Below, piece by piece: positions 17,752 to 25,633 of a stretch of DNA of 64,000 nucleotides. Under the pieces are notes generated by a model that searched no databases, was not told where the DNA came from, and saw nothing but the letters and a program-made list of their open reading frames with translations. The stretch lies in NCBI RefSeq assembly GCF_001563265.1, contig NZ_CP005083.1, positions 375,001 through 439,000 of the forward strand. Reading direction: 5' to 3'. The stretch's first letter is position 1. Each line of letters opens with the position of its first letter. The position numbers and the translations under genes are program-made. The stretch comes from Sphingobium sp. TKS (lineage in GTDB: Bacteria; Pseudomonadota; Alphaproteobacteria; Sphingomonadales; Sphingomonadaceae).

Positions 17752-18100
17752 GTTGGGTTCCCTTCAATTGGAGACGCGACGAGAACCGCGCCCAGGGAAA
17801 GCTGACCAACCCGCGGCCGGGTCGTCACGGGCAGCCGGGGTGACGGGGGAAGAATCTTTCGCCGATCGAGGCCCTGCCCCCGAACGCCGGGCGGCCTGCC
17901 CGCTCATTCGGGGCATGGCGCCCCGGATTACGGGGCAGACTGGCCCGGAATGCGGGACAACTTGCCCCGGAAATTGCGGCGCTGGTGGCGTCCCGGTAGA
18001 CTCGGGGCTACGACTCAGCAGATATTAACCATCGAGACTCCAGGCTCCGTCGCAGTAGTCAGCGCCATGCTGCCTTTCAGGAAGAAGGATTCATCTCGAC
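17752..18100. promoter_or_regulatory. Divergent control region upstream of the tra operon
   Basis: No gene is visible between traA and the divergent gene at 18101. The stretch must hold the tra promoter and contains the dyad array at 17889-17968, described separately. A GGGAAC ribosome-binding sequence lies just upstream of traA. No clear sigma-70 boxes could be assigned by eye. Confidence 0.6.
17889..17968. repeat. Array of four imperfect dyad repeats, 21-22 bp period
   Basis: Four units start at 17889, 17910, 17932 and 17954. Each has the form GGG-N-C-A...CCC: GGGCGGCCTGCCCG, GGGGCATGGCGCCCC, GGGGCAGACTGGCCC and GGGACAACTTGCCCC. The last three are followed by GGA(T/A)(T/A) spacers. The 22-bp spacing equals two helical turns, so bound proteins would sit on one face of the DNA. 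The array lies upstream of traA in the divergent gap, which fits an operator array or another cooperative protein-binding site. Confidence 0.7.
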
Positions 18101-18550
18101 GTGGGGACGACGGCCGCCGAACACGAAGGCTTTGTGCTCGATGTCTCCGGATATCTCTTTCGGCTGACCACCGAGTGCCTGCGCCTATTCTCCAATGAGA
18201 CGAACGAGCATCAGACGCTCGTATCGCTGGTCGCGGCGCGGCTCGCCGAACCGGGTGCCGCGGGCAGGCATGAAGTGCGCACGATGCGCGAGCATTTCGC
18301 GGCGATTCCGACCCATGGCGACGTGAAAATCCGGCTTCCGCTCTCTGATGCGAATGCCCAGGCGCTTGAGGAAATGCGGCAGGCTCTCGGCCGCCGCCTC
18401 GACACCACACTGACGATCGGCGACGCGCTTTCGGCGCTGCTGTTCGACTATGTCGTCGAGCTCAAGACCTCGCAGATACTGGACCGGTTGTCGCTTGAGC
18501 AGCGCCTTGACGGGGGCGAACCGGGGCGCACGAGCACGCGGCTAAACTAG
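18101..18550 (+). CDS. Conserved-looking protein of unknown function
   Basis: A 149-aa soluble protein from GTG 18101, with AGGAAGAAGGA about 12 nt upstream. No signal peptide or membrane span is visible. The C-terminal half (KIRLPLSDANAQALEEMRQA to LTIGDALSALLFDY) is helical and reads like a ribbon-helix-helix or dimerisation segment, but I recognise no named family. It is divergent from traA across the dyad-repeat region, so a regulatory role in transfer is plausible but unproven. Confidence 0.6.
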   Translation: MGTTAAEHEGFVLDVSGYLFRLTTECLRLFSNETNEHQTLVSLVAARLAEPGAAGRHEVRTMREHFAAIPTHGDVKIRLPLSDANAQALEEMRQALGRRLDTTLTIGDALSALLFDYVVELKTSQILDRLSLEQRLDGGEPGRTSTRLN

Positions 18551-18717
18551 GAAATCGCCCGATCTTCGCGAGCTATATCGCGGTATCTGCGCTGGAATAT
18601 TGCGCTCACTCTGGCTCCAACGACGCTTGCAAAGCGGGATTCACCGTGTTTGCCTTGTCCCCTAACGGGGAGGTTCGGGGGCTAATGTCGTCTCGCGCCA
18701 CAGCTGGATCATAGTTC

Positions 18718-19212
18718 GTGCTCGAGCCGGATGACGAAACGATCCTGCGCGATTTCGTACCGCTCATTCGGTGCATGATGGACCGAAAGGACATCCCGCA
18801 ACGCAAGCTCGCCGCCCTCACCGGCATCAGCAAGACGCGCCTGGGACTGCTGCTGCACAGCGACCCCACGAAGCGGTCGCCCATGACTGTGGACGAGCTT
18901 CAGATCATCCTGCACGCGCTCGGAACCGACATCGTCGCGGCCTATGTGCGCATCAAGGCAAGCGGGACGATCCCGCAGCCCCTGATCGAGCGCCATGACG
19001 TGCTCTTCACAATGATCTGCGACGCATTCGTCGACATGCCGGAAGGCCTGATCGTTCTGCTCGAAGAACTCGAAGGCATCGATGGCTCGGAAGTCCGCCC
19101 GGAATGGGCGGTGCCGGTCAGGCGAGCCGTCGTCCGGAAACTGCTGGACGAGGTGAGCGCCAAGCTGGCCCGCCGTGCACGCCTGGCCGAGAGCGATGAC
19201 TTCCGGATCTAG
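18718..19212 (+). CDS. Probable HTH (XRE-like) regulator
   Basis: A 164-aa protein starting at GTG 18718 (an ATG at 18775, MMDRKDIPQRKL, is an alternative). Residues about 20-75 read as a helix-turn-helix: DIPQRKLAALTGISKTRLGL then PMTVDELQIILHALGTDI. The C-terminal half (about residues 90-155) is acidic and helical with no recognised domain. It sits between the tra operon and the lytic transglycosylase gene and could be a transfer regulator. Alternatively it is an unrelated XRE-type protein. Confidence 0.65.
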   Translation: MLEPDDETILRDFVPLIRCMMDRKDIPQRKLAALTGISKTRLGLLLHSDPTKRSPMTVDELQIILHALGTDIVAAYVRIKASGTIPQPLIERHDVLFTMICDAFVDMPEGLIVLLEELEGIDGSEVRPEWAVPVRRAVVRKLLDEVSAKLARRARLAESDDFRI

Positions 19213-19252
19213 CCCGACCGGATTCGGCGCCGGGCCCTTCCCCGCCGCGCTC

Positions 19253-20206
19253 CTAGAAGAGCGAGACGCTCGCGACGCGCGCGGGCGGCACCGACCGAGG
19301 CGGGAAGACGCTTGCGGTCTGGCGCGGCAGCACGGTTGCTTGCCGGTAGACGCCGCTCAAGCGCGCCCAGTTCATGAGGACATTGTCGACATAGGCCTGC
19401 GTCTCGGCGATGCGCGGCACGAGCCCGCCACGGACGCGGCCAGGCCCGGCATTGTATGCGGCAAGCGCCAGATGATAATGGCCGAACCTGTCGAGTTGCT
19501 GGCGAAGATATCTCGCTCCGCCGCGCAGATTATCCTCGACGCTATAGCGGTTCACTCCCAGCGAGGCAGCCGTCCCGGGCATCAGCTGGGTCAGGCCGAA
19601 GGCGTTCTTGGGCGACAGCGCATCGGTGCGATAGCGGCTTTCGCGAATGATCATCGCATCGAACAACCCGACCGGAATGCCGTATTCGCACGCGATCCCG
19701 CTCATCAGCTGATAATAGCTGGCGCGCCTGCTCTCAGCGTCCGCCCTCAAGAATCCTGTCGGCCGATAGGGAAGGACGCCGCAGCCTGGCTCGAAGCGAT
19801 TGGCCGCGAAATCGAAGCTCGCGCCGCCGCGCATCCACGCAGGAACGGGGATGGCAGGCGCCGGCGGCAACCATTCGGCGGAGGCGGCCGAGCCTTCACT
19901 CCCGGCGCTTCCGCTTGCTGCCTGCTCGAGCGCAACGCCGCTGTTCGTGAAGCTGTTCGCCATCTGGAATTCCACCCACCGGCGGCTGAGGTCATGCACC
20001 CGAAAGTCCGGCGGACGGGCACCGGTCGACACCGGGTTGGGCACGCTCGGGGGTTCGGCGGCTGCATCCGGCCGGCTCTCCGGCCCGGGCGCGGTCATCG
20101 TGATGAGCTGCACTCTGCGCGCGGGCTTGGCCTCTTTCCCCTGGGCTGCCGCGCCCCCCGACACGACCAGCGCCACAATGCCGAAACCGATCCCCAACGC
20201 CCTCAT
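19253..20206 (-). CDS. Lytic transglycosylase (SLT domain) of the conjugation system
   Basis: The 317-aa product begins at ATG 20206 (MRALGIGFGIVALVVSGGAA), giving a signal peptide; a longer start at 20236 would add ten polar residues. The C-terminal half is a soluble-lytic-transglycosylase domain with the catalytic glutamate in IIRESRYRTDA, followed by AFGLTQLMPGTA and LALAAYNAGPGRV, all standard SLT motifs. Such enzymes open peptidoglycan so that the secretion channel can be assembled. The N-terminal 130 residues are low complexity. The gene is in the same direction as the tra operon but separated from traA by two plus-strand genes. Confidence 0.9.
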   Translation of the reverse strand: MRALGIGFGIVALVVSGGAAAQGKEAKPARRVQLITMTAPGPESRPDAAAEPPSVPNPVSTGARPPDFRVHDLSRRWVEFQMANSFTNSGVALEQAASGSAGSEGSAASAEWLPPAPAIPVPAWMRGGASFDFAANRFEPGCGVLPYRPTGFLRADAESRRASYYQLMSGIACEYGIPVGLFDAMIIRESRYRTDALSPKNAFGLTQLMPGTAASLGVNRYSVEDNLRGGARYLRQQLDRFGHYHLALAAYNAGPGRVRGGLVPRIAETQAYVDNVLMNWARLSGVYRQATVLPRQTASVFPPRSVPPARVASVSLF

Positions 20207-20316
20207 TGCACCCTCCCTGCTACCGAAACAGGCCAAGGGAAGATCAGCGGCCGCCGGGTTGTCAATCCGCGTGCCCGAGCAGTGTCAGCCTCAAAAATCA
20301 AGATCAGGAGGCGCCG

Positions 20317-21612
20317 ATGTGGCTGATCCCGCGCAATACGGACGGGACCCGCGCAGGGAGAATTGCGCTTCCCGCGCCCGTCCGAGAGGCTCTCGTCCGC
20401 TGGTATGTCGGACAGGGTTCGCGCGCCGACGAGGAAGCGGGGATCATGCTTGTCCAGCAGGCGCGCATCGGCGAGAGGTGGATCGCCTGCGACTGTTTGT
20501 CGGCCGACGCTCCGCCCCCGATCCTGACGCCGGCGTTCCTGTCGGAAGCAGAAACCTACTATCTGCGCCGTCTCACCAGCGTTAACCGTCCCGAACACAG
20601 GGCGGACTGCCCGTTCTTCCGCGATCAGGCCACCAACCGGCTGAGCGAAGTGCGAACGCAGGAGAGCCCGGCCGATCCGCCGACCGGCTATTTCGAGGTG
20701 CTGCGCCCGGCGCCCGAGAAGCTGGCGCAGCGTCCCGAAGAGGAAAGCAGCGACGACAGAACGCGCCAGGCCTCGGTGCCAAGGCTCGCCCGATTGCTCT
20801 GGCGTCTTATCAACCTCTCCGGTCTCAATCGTACGCTCTGCCTCTCCGACGAGAACCCGGAACATTCGATCAGCGACGAGTTCAAGACGCTGGCCATCGC
20901 GGCGCAGCGCGTCGAAATCGCACCGGGCATCGAGCTCGGCCGTGCCCTCTGGACGCATGCACAGGCGCTCCACAGCAAGCGCATCTATGCCCGCTTGCGC
21001 GAGCTCTCCCGAGTCTGGCCGCCCGGGCATGCGCCCCAGGGCTTCCTCGCGCTCTTCACGCAGAAGTTCGAAGGTTCGACGATCCATGTCGCCGGGAGCG
21101 ATCCTGTCGTGCTGGCGAACCGCGTCCAGTCCCCCTCGATCCGCGGGAACACGATCAAGGGCCCCTATCTGACGATCGTCGTGGCGGGCCAATATCCCGA
21201 AGCGCATGGCTATGCGCCGCTTCGCGGCTATGCCCAGCCGATCTACTCGGGAAAGCGCTTCATCCCTGTCGATTCCGAGTTCGAGCGCGCGGTGCTGCGT
21301 GACCTGCTGCGGCTGCGCTGGTCCTTCGATCGCGCAGGGCTCGACCTTCTCCTCGAAAAGCCCGTGTTCGACACGCTCACGCCAATCGGATCATGCCGCC
21401 CGGATTTTCTGTTGGAAGCGCGCTCGCGCAGCACCGGCGAAACGCGGGAGATCATCGTCGAGGCAATGGGATCCACCGATGAAACCTATCTCGCCGCGAA
21501 AGCCGTGACCCACCCCCGCATGCAGCAGATCGCCCCGGTTCTGTGCGTCTCTCCGGACGACGTGGAAGAGGCGCGGATCGCGCCGCTCGTGCGGAAGGCG
21601 TTCGGCTTGTGA
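20317..21612 (+). CDS. DUF1173-like plasmid protein of unknown function
   Basis: A 431-aa soluble protein from ATG 20317, with AGGAGG 8 nt upstream, so the upstream in-frame extension to 20206 is rejected. It resembles, from memory, the DUF1173-type proteins of sphingomonad plasmids, an assignment that needs a profile search. The C-terminal third holds CRPDFLLEARS...REIIVEAMG, an arrangement like the core of PD-(D/E)XK nucleases (Asp on a beta strand, then a Glu in a following strand), though the usual lysine is replaced. It faces away from the lytic transglycosylase gene across a 110-bp gap. Confidence 0.65.
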   Translation: MWLIPRNTDGTRAGRIALPAPVREALVRWYVGQGSRADEEAGIMLVQQARIGERWIACDCLSADAPPPILTPAFLSEAETYYLRRLTSVNRPEHRADCPFFRDQATNRLSEVRTQESPADPPTGYFEVLRPAPEKLAQRPEEESSDDRTRQASVPRLARLLWRLINLSGLNRTLCLSDENPEHSISDEFKTLAIAAQRVEIAPGIELGRALWTHAQALHSKRIYARLRELSRVWPPGHAPQGFLALFTQKFEGSTIHVAGSDPVVLANRVQSPSIRGNTIKGPYLTIVVAGQYPEAHGYAPLRGYAQPIYSGKRFIPVDSEFERAVLRDLLRLRWSFDRAGLDLLLEKPVFDTLTPIGSCRPDFLLEARSRSTGETREIIVEAMGSTDETYLAAKAVTHPRMQQIAPVLCVSPDDVEEARIAPLVRKAFGL

Positions 21613-21712
21613 CCGGCCCCTCTCGTTCCGTTTCGAGAGAGCGGCCTCGGACCGATGGCGCCTGCCGCTTTCTCATCGCCCGTTCATGGCATTCTGTCTG
21701 GAGGATAACGCT

Positions 21713-22237
21713 GTGCAGGACCGGTCCGCCGATTATGCGGCGCTCGCCGCTCACCTCAATCCCGACGATCCTGGCGACGGCGCCCGCCAGATCGATGCCA
21801 CCATCATCGCCTATCAGCGTGCCCGATGCCGGCCCGGCAACCACGGACAGCTCGTGCGGCACCTCGGCATGCTGCTCATGCTGATCGCTGAAACGATCGC
21901 CGTGTTTCATGGGATGCTATGGCTCGAGCCGACCGCGCTCGCGCCCTATTTGGGCTTCATCCTAGAGGTTCCGCTTTGGACCGCGGCTCCTGTTGCGGCC
22001 ATAGCCATCTGGCTCGCCTTTTTCCTGTCCTACCGCATCGAAGAGAAATCTGGTCAGGAGCTGCCGGAGCCGCCCGCCGCGATCCGCGACTGGCTCGAGG
22101 CGCACGACCATCGCCACGGAATTGCCTGGTGGCACGAGACGAGATGGCCTTGGCCCAAGCTGCGCGCCCACCGGCGCGAAATATTCGGCTATGTGATCTG
22201 GCGCAGAACGCCTCTGCCCTTGCGAGCTGCACCTTGA
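21713..22237 (+). CDS. Small membrane protein, unknown function
   Basis: A 174-aa protein from GTG 21713 (VQDRSADYAALAAHLNP), chosen because GGAGG lies 8 nt upstream; the in-frame ATG at 21686 has no such site. Two membrane segments are visible (HLGMLLMLIAETIAVFHGML and PLWTAAPVAAIAIWLAFFLS). The C-terminus is soluble and Trp-rich (WHETRWPWPKLR). No family was recognised. It follows the preceding gene by about 100 bp and may be co-transcribed. Confidence 0.6.
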   Translation: MQDRSADYAALAAHLNPDDPGDGARQIDATIIAYQRARCRPGNHGQLVRHLGMLLMLIAETIAVFHGMLWLEPTALAPYLGFILEVPLWTAAPVAAIAIWLAFFLSYRIEEKSGQELPEPPAAIRDWLEAHDHRHGIAWWHETRWPWPKLRAHRREIFGYVIWRRTPLPLRAAP

Positions 22238-22521
22238 GGGTTGGCGGGCGTCGGCAGCTTAGGGAAGGGGCGCGGAGAGTGGCGCAAAGCTATCACCCTC
22301 GGTGGGCACGAATTCCGCAAACGTGCTCGCCTTCTGGGAATGTGGTCCGAAAAGCATCCGAAATCCCCGGCCCTAACATCCTGACGAAGCCTGACAGCGG
22401 ACATAGCCAGACTGACGCGGACACATCGAACTCGCCGTCGCGGTCGACGCTAGAATTGGTCGGCGCAGCCCAGATAAGGTAGCTTAGCGCAAGGTATGCC
22501 TGGTGCTACGGAGGTCGCGCT

Positions 22522-22830
22522 ATGGTGGCGCCAACATCAATCATACTCGATGACGCCCTTAAGGGGCGCGTCCAGCACCTGGCCGAAGTGCGTCGACGCA
22601 GCTCGCATTGGATCATGCGCGAAGCCATCGCACAGTATGTCGAACGTGAGGAAAAGCGCGAGGCATTCCGCCAGGACGCCATACGGGTGTGGGACGAATA
22701 TCAGCAGACGGGCCTGCATCTGACGCTTGAGGAAGCCGATGCCTGGTTGGCGAAGCTCGAAGCCGGCGAGGACGCCTCTCAATGTCAGGGTGCGATGCAG
22801 CAACCGGATTCACCTCTAGCAATTTCACCC
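22522..22830 (+). pseudogene. Orphan CopG/RHH-type antitoxin with lost partner and aberrant C-terminus
   Basis: The frame opens at ATG 22522 and encodes a classic ribbon-helix-helix antitoxin for about 92 residues: SIILDDALKGRVQHLAEVRR, SSHWIMREAIAQYVEREEKR and HLTLEEADAWLAKLEAGED. In the family the protein normally ends a few residues later and is followed by a ParE/RelE toxin. Here the usual ending is replaced after GEDA, no toxin follows, and the frame reads on out of register through the next toxin-antitoxin pair to 23283. I read this as the left half of a toxin-antitoxin operon cut by recombination. The DNA-binding domain itself is intact. Confidence 0.65.
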
Positions 22831-22833
22831 AAA

Positions 22834-22861
22834 GTGTATTACACTGAAATACAGATTTCAG
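22834..22861. promoter_or_regulatory. Palindromic operator of the RelB/YafQ-type pair
   Basis: Two abutting palindromes precede the antitoxin start: GTGTATTACAC (22834-22844) and CTGAAAT-acag-ATTTCAG (22844-22861, perfect 7-bp arms). RelB-type antitoxins autoregulate by binding such sites. A GGAG ribosome-binding sequence follows at 22865-22870. Confidence 0.65.
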
Positions 22862-22876
22862 ATGCAGGAGTTTATC

Positions 22877-23140
22877 ATGGCGGCAAGCCGTATGGTGCAG
22901 GCTCGCGTTCCTGGCGACATTCAGGATGCGGCCAGTCAGGTTATTCGGGCTTCGGGCCTGACGGTCAGCGACGTGGTGCGCGTGTTGATGACCCGGATCG
23001 CGCAGGACAAGGAGATTCCGGCGGCGCTGTTCCAGCCCAACGCGGAAACGCTGGCCGCCTTCGCCGAGGTCGAGCGCGGCGGCCTCGAGCGGTTTGCGTC
23101 CGTGGATGCGCTGTTCGCCGATCTTCATGCGGACGATTGA
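22877..23140 (+). CDS. RelB/DinJ-family antitoxin
   Basis: An 87-aa protein from ATG 22877 with CAGGAG 6 nt upstream; an ATG at 22862 is in frame but lacks a ribosome-binding site. The N-terminal ribbon-helix-helix (MVQARVPGDIQDAASQVIRA then GLTVSDVVRVLMTRIAQDKE) is typical of RelB/DinJ. The acidic C-terminus (FADLHADD) would wrap the toxin. It overlaps the toxin gene by 14 bp and is preceded by two palindromes, consistent with autoregulation. Confidence 0.88.
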   Translation: MAASRMVQARVPGDIQDAASQVIRASGLTVSDVVRVLMTRIAQDKEIPAALFQPNAETLAAFAEVERGGLERFASVDALFADLHADD

Positions 23141-23408
23141 GCGCACCACGGCGTTTCGCCGGGACTTCAAGCGCGAGGCGAAAGGGCCGCGCCGCAATGT
23201 GCTGGATACCGATTTGCGGCGGATTATCGAGGCGCTGGCTACGGATGCGCCGCTGGAAGCGCGGCACCGGGATCATGCCTTGACCGGCAACTGGAAGGAC
23301 TATCGGGACTGCCATGTAAAGCCCGACCTGGTGTTGATCTACCGGCTCATTGACGATGACCGGCTGATCCTCGCCCGTCTCGGCTCCCATTCGCAGCTCG
23401 ATCTGTAG
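23127..23408 (+). CDS. YafQ-family mRNA interferase toxin
   Basis: A 93-aa RelE-superfamily protein beginning at ATG 23127 (MRTIERTTAFRRDFKREAKG). Family motifs are clear: an N-terminal basic helix, ALTGNWKDYRDCHVKPDLVL with the His-x-Lys-Pro-Asp-Leu signature of YafQ/RelE-like toxins, and a C-terminal LARLGSHSQL with the conserved histidine. Such toxins cleave mRNA on the ribosome and are neutralised by the overlapping RelB/DinJ partner. Probable role: stabilisation of the plasmid. Confidence 0.9.
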   Translation: MRTIERTTAFRRDFKREAKGPRRNVLDTDLRRIIEALATDAPLEARHRDHALTGNWKDYRDCHVKPDLVLIYRLIDDDRLILARLGSHSQLDL

Positions 23409-23439
23409 GCAGATGGCTTGCCGCCGATATGGAGGCCCT

Positions 23440-23622
23440 ATGACCGATGAACTACCCGACAATCCGCCGATGGACGAAGCGTTCATGGCTGGCATGAGGC
23501 CATCCCGGCGTGGGCGCAGCGCCGAGCTGCTGACTATCGCCGACCGCGCCGCGGCGCATGTGAAGCGTCCCTATGTTGACCATGCCGAATTGCTCTACGA
23601 CGAAAACGGGTTACCGAAATGA
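23440..23622 (+). CDS. Small protein, unknown function
   Basis: A 60-aa polar protein from ATG 23440 with GGAGG 5 nt upstream. The sequence (MTDELPDNPPMDEAFMAGMR...) carries no hydrophobic segment and no recognised motif. Its stop overlaps the next start as ATGA, which supports expression as the first gene of a short operon leading toward the recombinase. Confidence 0.55.
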   Translation: MTDELPDNPPMDEAFMAGMRPSRRGRSAELLTIADRAAAHVKRPYVDHAELLYDENGLPK

Positions 23623-23987
23623 TCCCCGGCACTTCGGCCACGACACCCCCGCAGCGCCGCCCAGTCATTCTGCACGTCAGCTTCGATGAGGCCGGCGCGG
23701 CGATCGGCCGCTTGCTCGCCATCGCCATGCCGCCGACGCGCGCGGCCGAGACCGGCGCATCATGGAAGGTCGCGGATTTTCTCCTGGCCTGGTGGAACGG
23801 CGACGAGTGCGGGCATTTCCCGATCATCCACTTGTGCAACGTCGATGCCGTTATTGCCGAGGATATGCTTACGATCATGGCCTATCTGGCGCAGGAGTCG
23901 ACGACCTACGCCGATGCCTGGGGCTACCGCGACGCGATGGGCGACCTTTGGGTGCGCTATCGTGGCGACCCGGCCGAGGCCGTTTAA
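23619..23987 (+). CDS. Small conserved-looking protein (DUF7673-like), unknown function
   Basis: A 122-aa protein from ATG 23619, overlapping the preceding stop. The segment VADFLLAWWNGDECGHFPII followed by VDAVIAEDMLTIMAYLAQES resembles short plasmid proteins that I recall as DUF7673; this is a memory match and not verified. It is soluble, with no signal peptide. It lies in a compact operon of small genes upstream of a tyrosine recombinase. Confidence 0.6.
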   Translation: MIPGTSATTPPQRRPVILHVSFDEAGAAIGRLLAIAMPPTRAAETGASWKVADFLLAWWNGDECGHFPIIHLCNVDAVIAEDMLTIMAYLAQESTTYADAWGYRDAMGDLWVRYRGDPAEAV

Positions 23988-24024
23988 ACGTGCCGGAGAT
24001 CCACCGCCATCAATGGGAGGCGAT

Positions 24025-24396
24025 ATGACCGACGACGAGCTTCTGGACGACAACGCGGCCGAGCGCGCCCAAGCGGCGGCGCTGCGCGACCAGGCCCGCG
24101 CCGGGGGCTTGCGCTTCGAGGCGTATCTTACCAAAGATCAGGCCGACTGGCTGTTGGAGCAGATCGAACGGGGCAGGTTTGCCGATCCTTCCGAGGCGGT
24201 GTTCCTGACCGTCCAGAACTTCATCGAAATGGAGCCGCACGGCGATCTACGCGACGAGTTGCTGCGGCGTCGTATTCAGGCCGCGATAGATGATCCGCGG
24301 CCGGGGATTCCGCACGAAGAAGTCTGCGCCAAAATAGAGCAATGGATCGCCAAGCCGCGTCCCGAACCGGCGCGGTGGCAGAGGGCGGCGCAATGA
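24025..24396 (+). CDS. ParD-like (RHH) protein, probable antitoxin or regulator
   Basis: A 123-aa protein from ATG 24025 with GGGAGG 6 nt upstream. The middle part (FEAYLTKDQADWLLEQIERG and FADPSEAVFLTVQNFIEME) has the ParD-type layout: a beta strand, helix, G-x-(Y/F)-x-(S/D)-x-SE-AV, helix. A ParE toxin gene is not found next to it; instead its stop overlaps the start of a helix-hairpin-helix protein. It may therefore be an orphan antitoxin or a regulator of the short operon. Confidence 0.6.
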   Translation: MTDDELLDDNAAERAQAAALRDQARAGGLRFEAYLTKDQADWLLEQIERGRFADPSEAVFLTVQNFIEMEPHGDLRDELLRRRIQAAIDDPRPGIPHEEVCAKIEQWIAKPRPEPARWQRAAQ

Positions 24397-24653
24397 CCGC
24401 GCCCTCCCCTGCCCGGTTCAGCGCCGAGGACCGCGCCGTGCTGCTGGCCGTGAAAGGCGTCGGCCCCACGGTTCTTGAGCGCCTGGAAACGCTTGGCATC
24501 GCCAGCATGGAAGCCCTGGCGTGCCAGGGCGCGGACGAGGTGTGCCGGCGCATCGCGGCGATGCTGGGCGCAAGCTGCTGGTCGAACAGTCCGATGGCGC
24601 GCGGCGCGATCGAGCGGGCGATCGACGCGGCCCGCCAGGAGCGCGCGCGATGA
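24393..24653 (+). CDS. Helix-hairpin-helix protein (Cdd1-like)
   Basis: An 86-aa protein from ATG 24393, overlapping the previous stop as ATGA. The core VLLAVKGVGPTVLERLETLG then IASMEALACQGADEVCRRIA is a helix-hairpin-helix DNA-binding module as found in the Cdd1/pathogenicity-locus family. Such modules bind DNA without sequence specificity. Its location directly upstream of a tyrosine recombinase suggests a DNA-transaction accessory role, which is an inference. Confidence 0.65.
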   Translation: MTAPSPARFSAEDRAVLLAVKGVGPTVLERLETLGIASMEALACQGADEVCRRIAAMLGASCWSNSPMARGAIERAIDAARQERAR

Positions 24654-25623
24654 ATCAGCTCGCCCCCCTGGCCTCGCCTGCATCGTCGCTGCGCTGGCGC
24701 TGCCGGCGTTGATCGCGGCGGCCGACGAGCGCGCGCAGCTTCGATTCCTTGAGTTCTTCGCCGTTGCGATCCGCAATCCCCACACGCGCCGCGCCTATAT
24801 GCGCGCGGCGGGCGAGTTCCTGGCCTGGTGTGAGGCGCGCGGTGTCGCCTCGCTCGCCCAGGTGCAGCCGCTCCACTTCGCGGACTGGATCGAGGCGCTA
24901 GGCGGCGAGCTGGCCCCGCCCAGCGTCAAGCAGCAGCTCGCCGGCGTGCGCCGCCTGTTCGACTGGCTGGTGACAGGCCAGGCCGTGCCGGTGAACCCCG
25001 CCGCGTCGGTGCGCGGGCCGGCGCACAGCGCGCGGCGCGGCAAGACGCCCGTTCTCGCCCCCGACGAGGCGCGCCAGATACTCGACACCATAGACGTTGC
25101 CACCCATGCCGGCTTGCGCGACCGCGCGCTTATCGGCCTCATGGTCTATAGCTTCGCGCGGATCGGCGCGGCCGTCGCCATGACCGTTGACGATGCTTTC
25201 GTCCAGAACCGCCGCCTATGGGTCCGCCTGCACGAAAAGGGCGGCAAGCGGCACGAAATGCCGTGCCACCACAACCTTGAGGAATATCTGCTCGCCTATA
25301 TCGACGGCTGCGGCTTGCGCGAGCGCGCCAGGGGGCCGCTGTTCCGCACGATCGCGCGCGGCACTAAGCGCCTAAGCGATGCCCCCCTCGCCCAAGCCAA
25401 TGCTTTCTTGATGGTGCGCCGCCGCGCGACCGCGGCGGGCATCGGCACCGCGATCGGCAACCACTCGTTCCGCGCGACCGGCATCACGACCTATTTGAAG
25501 AACGGCGGCACCTTGGAGACGGCCGCGACTATGGCGAACCACAGCTCCACCCGCACGACGCAGCTCTACCACCGGCGATCCGATGACGTGACGCTGGACG
25601 AAGTGGAGCGGGTGTTGATTTGA
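24650..25623 (+). CDS. Tyrosine recombinase/integrase, N-terminus probably frameshifted
   Basis: The reading frame of the enzyme runs to the stop at 25623 and shows the tyrosine-recombinase core: Arg in YSFARIGAAVAMT, Lys in HEKGGKRHEMP, H-x-x-R in NHSFRATGITTYL, His in MANHSSTRTT and Tyr in QLYHRR. An N-terminal SAM-like core-binding domain (about 24720-24990) is present. The natural start appears to be ATG 24650 (MNQLAPLASPASS, overlapping the preceding stop), but that frame ends at 24712. The enzyme frame picks up as VAALALPALIAAADERA, so a one-base change near 24655-24690 probably separates them. Otherwise translation would have to begin at a weak codon such as TTG 24709. Confidence 0.8.
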
Positions 25624-25633
25624 GCCGGCAGGA

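Noticed and set aside
20203..21207. 334-codon minus-strand open frame
   Set aside because: Antisense to the DUF1173-like gene, which has a strong ribosome-binding site and normal composition.
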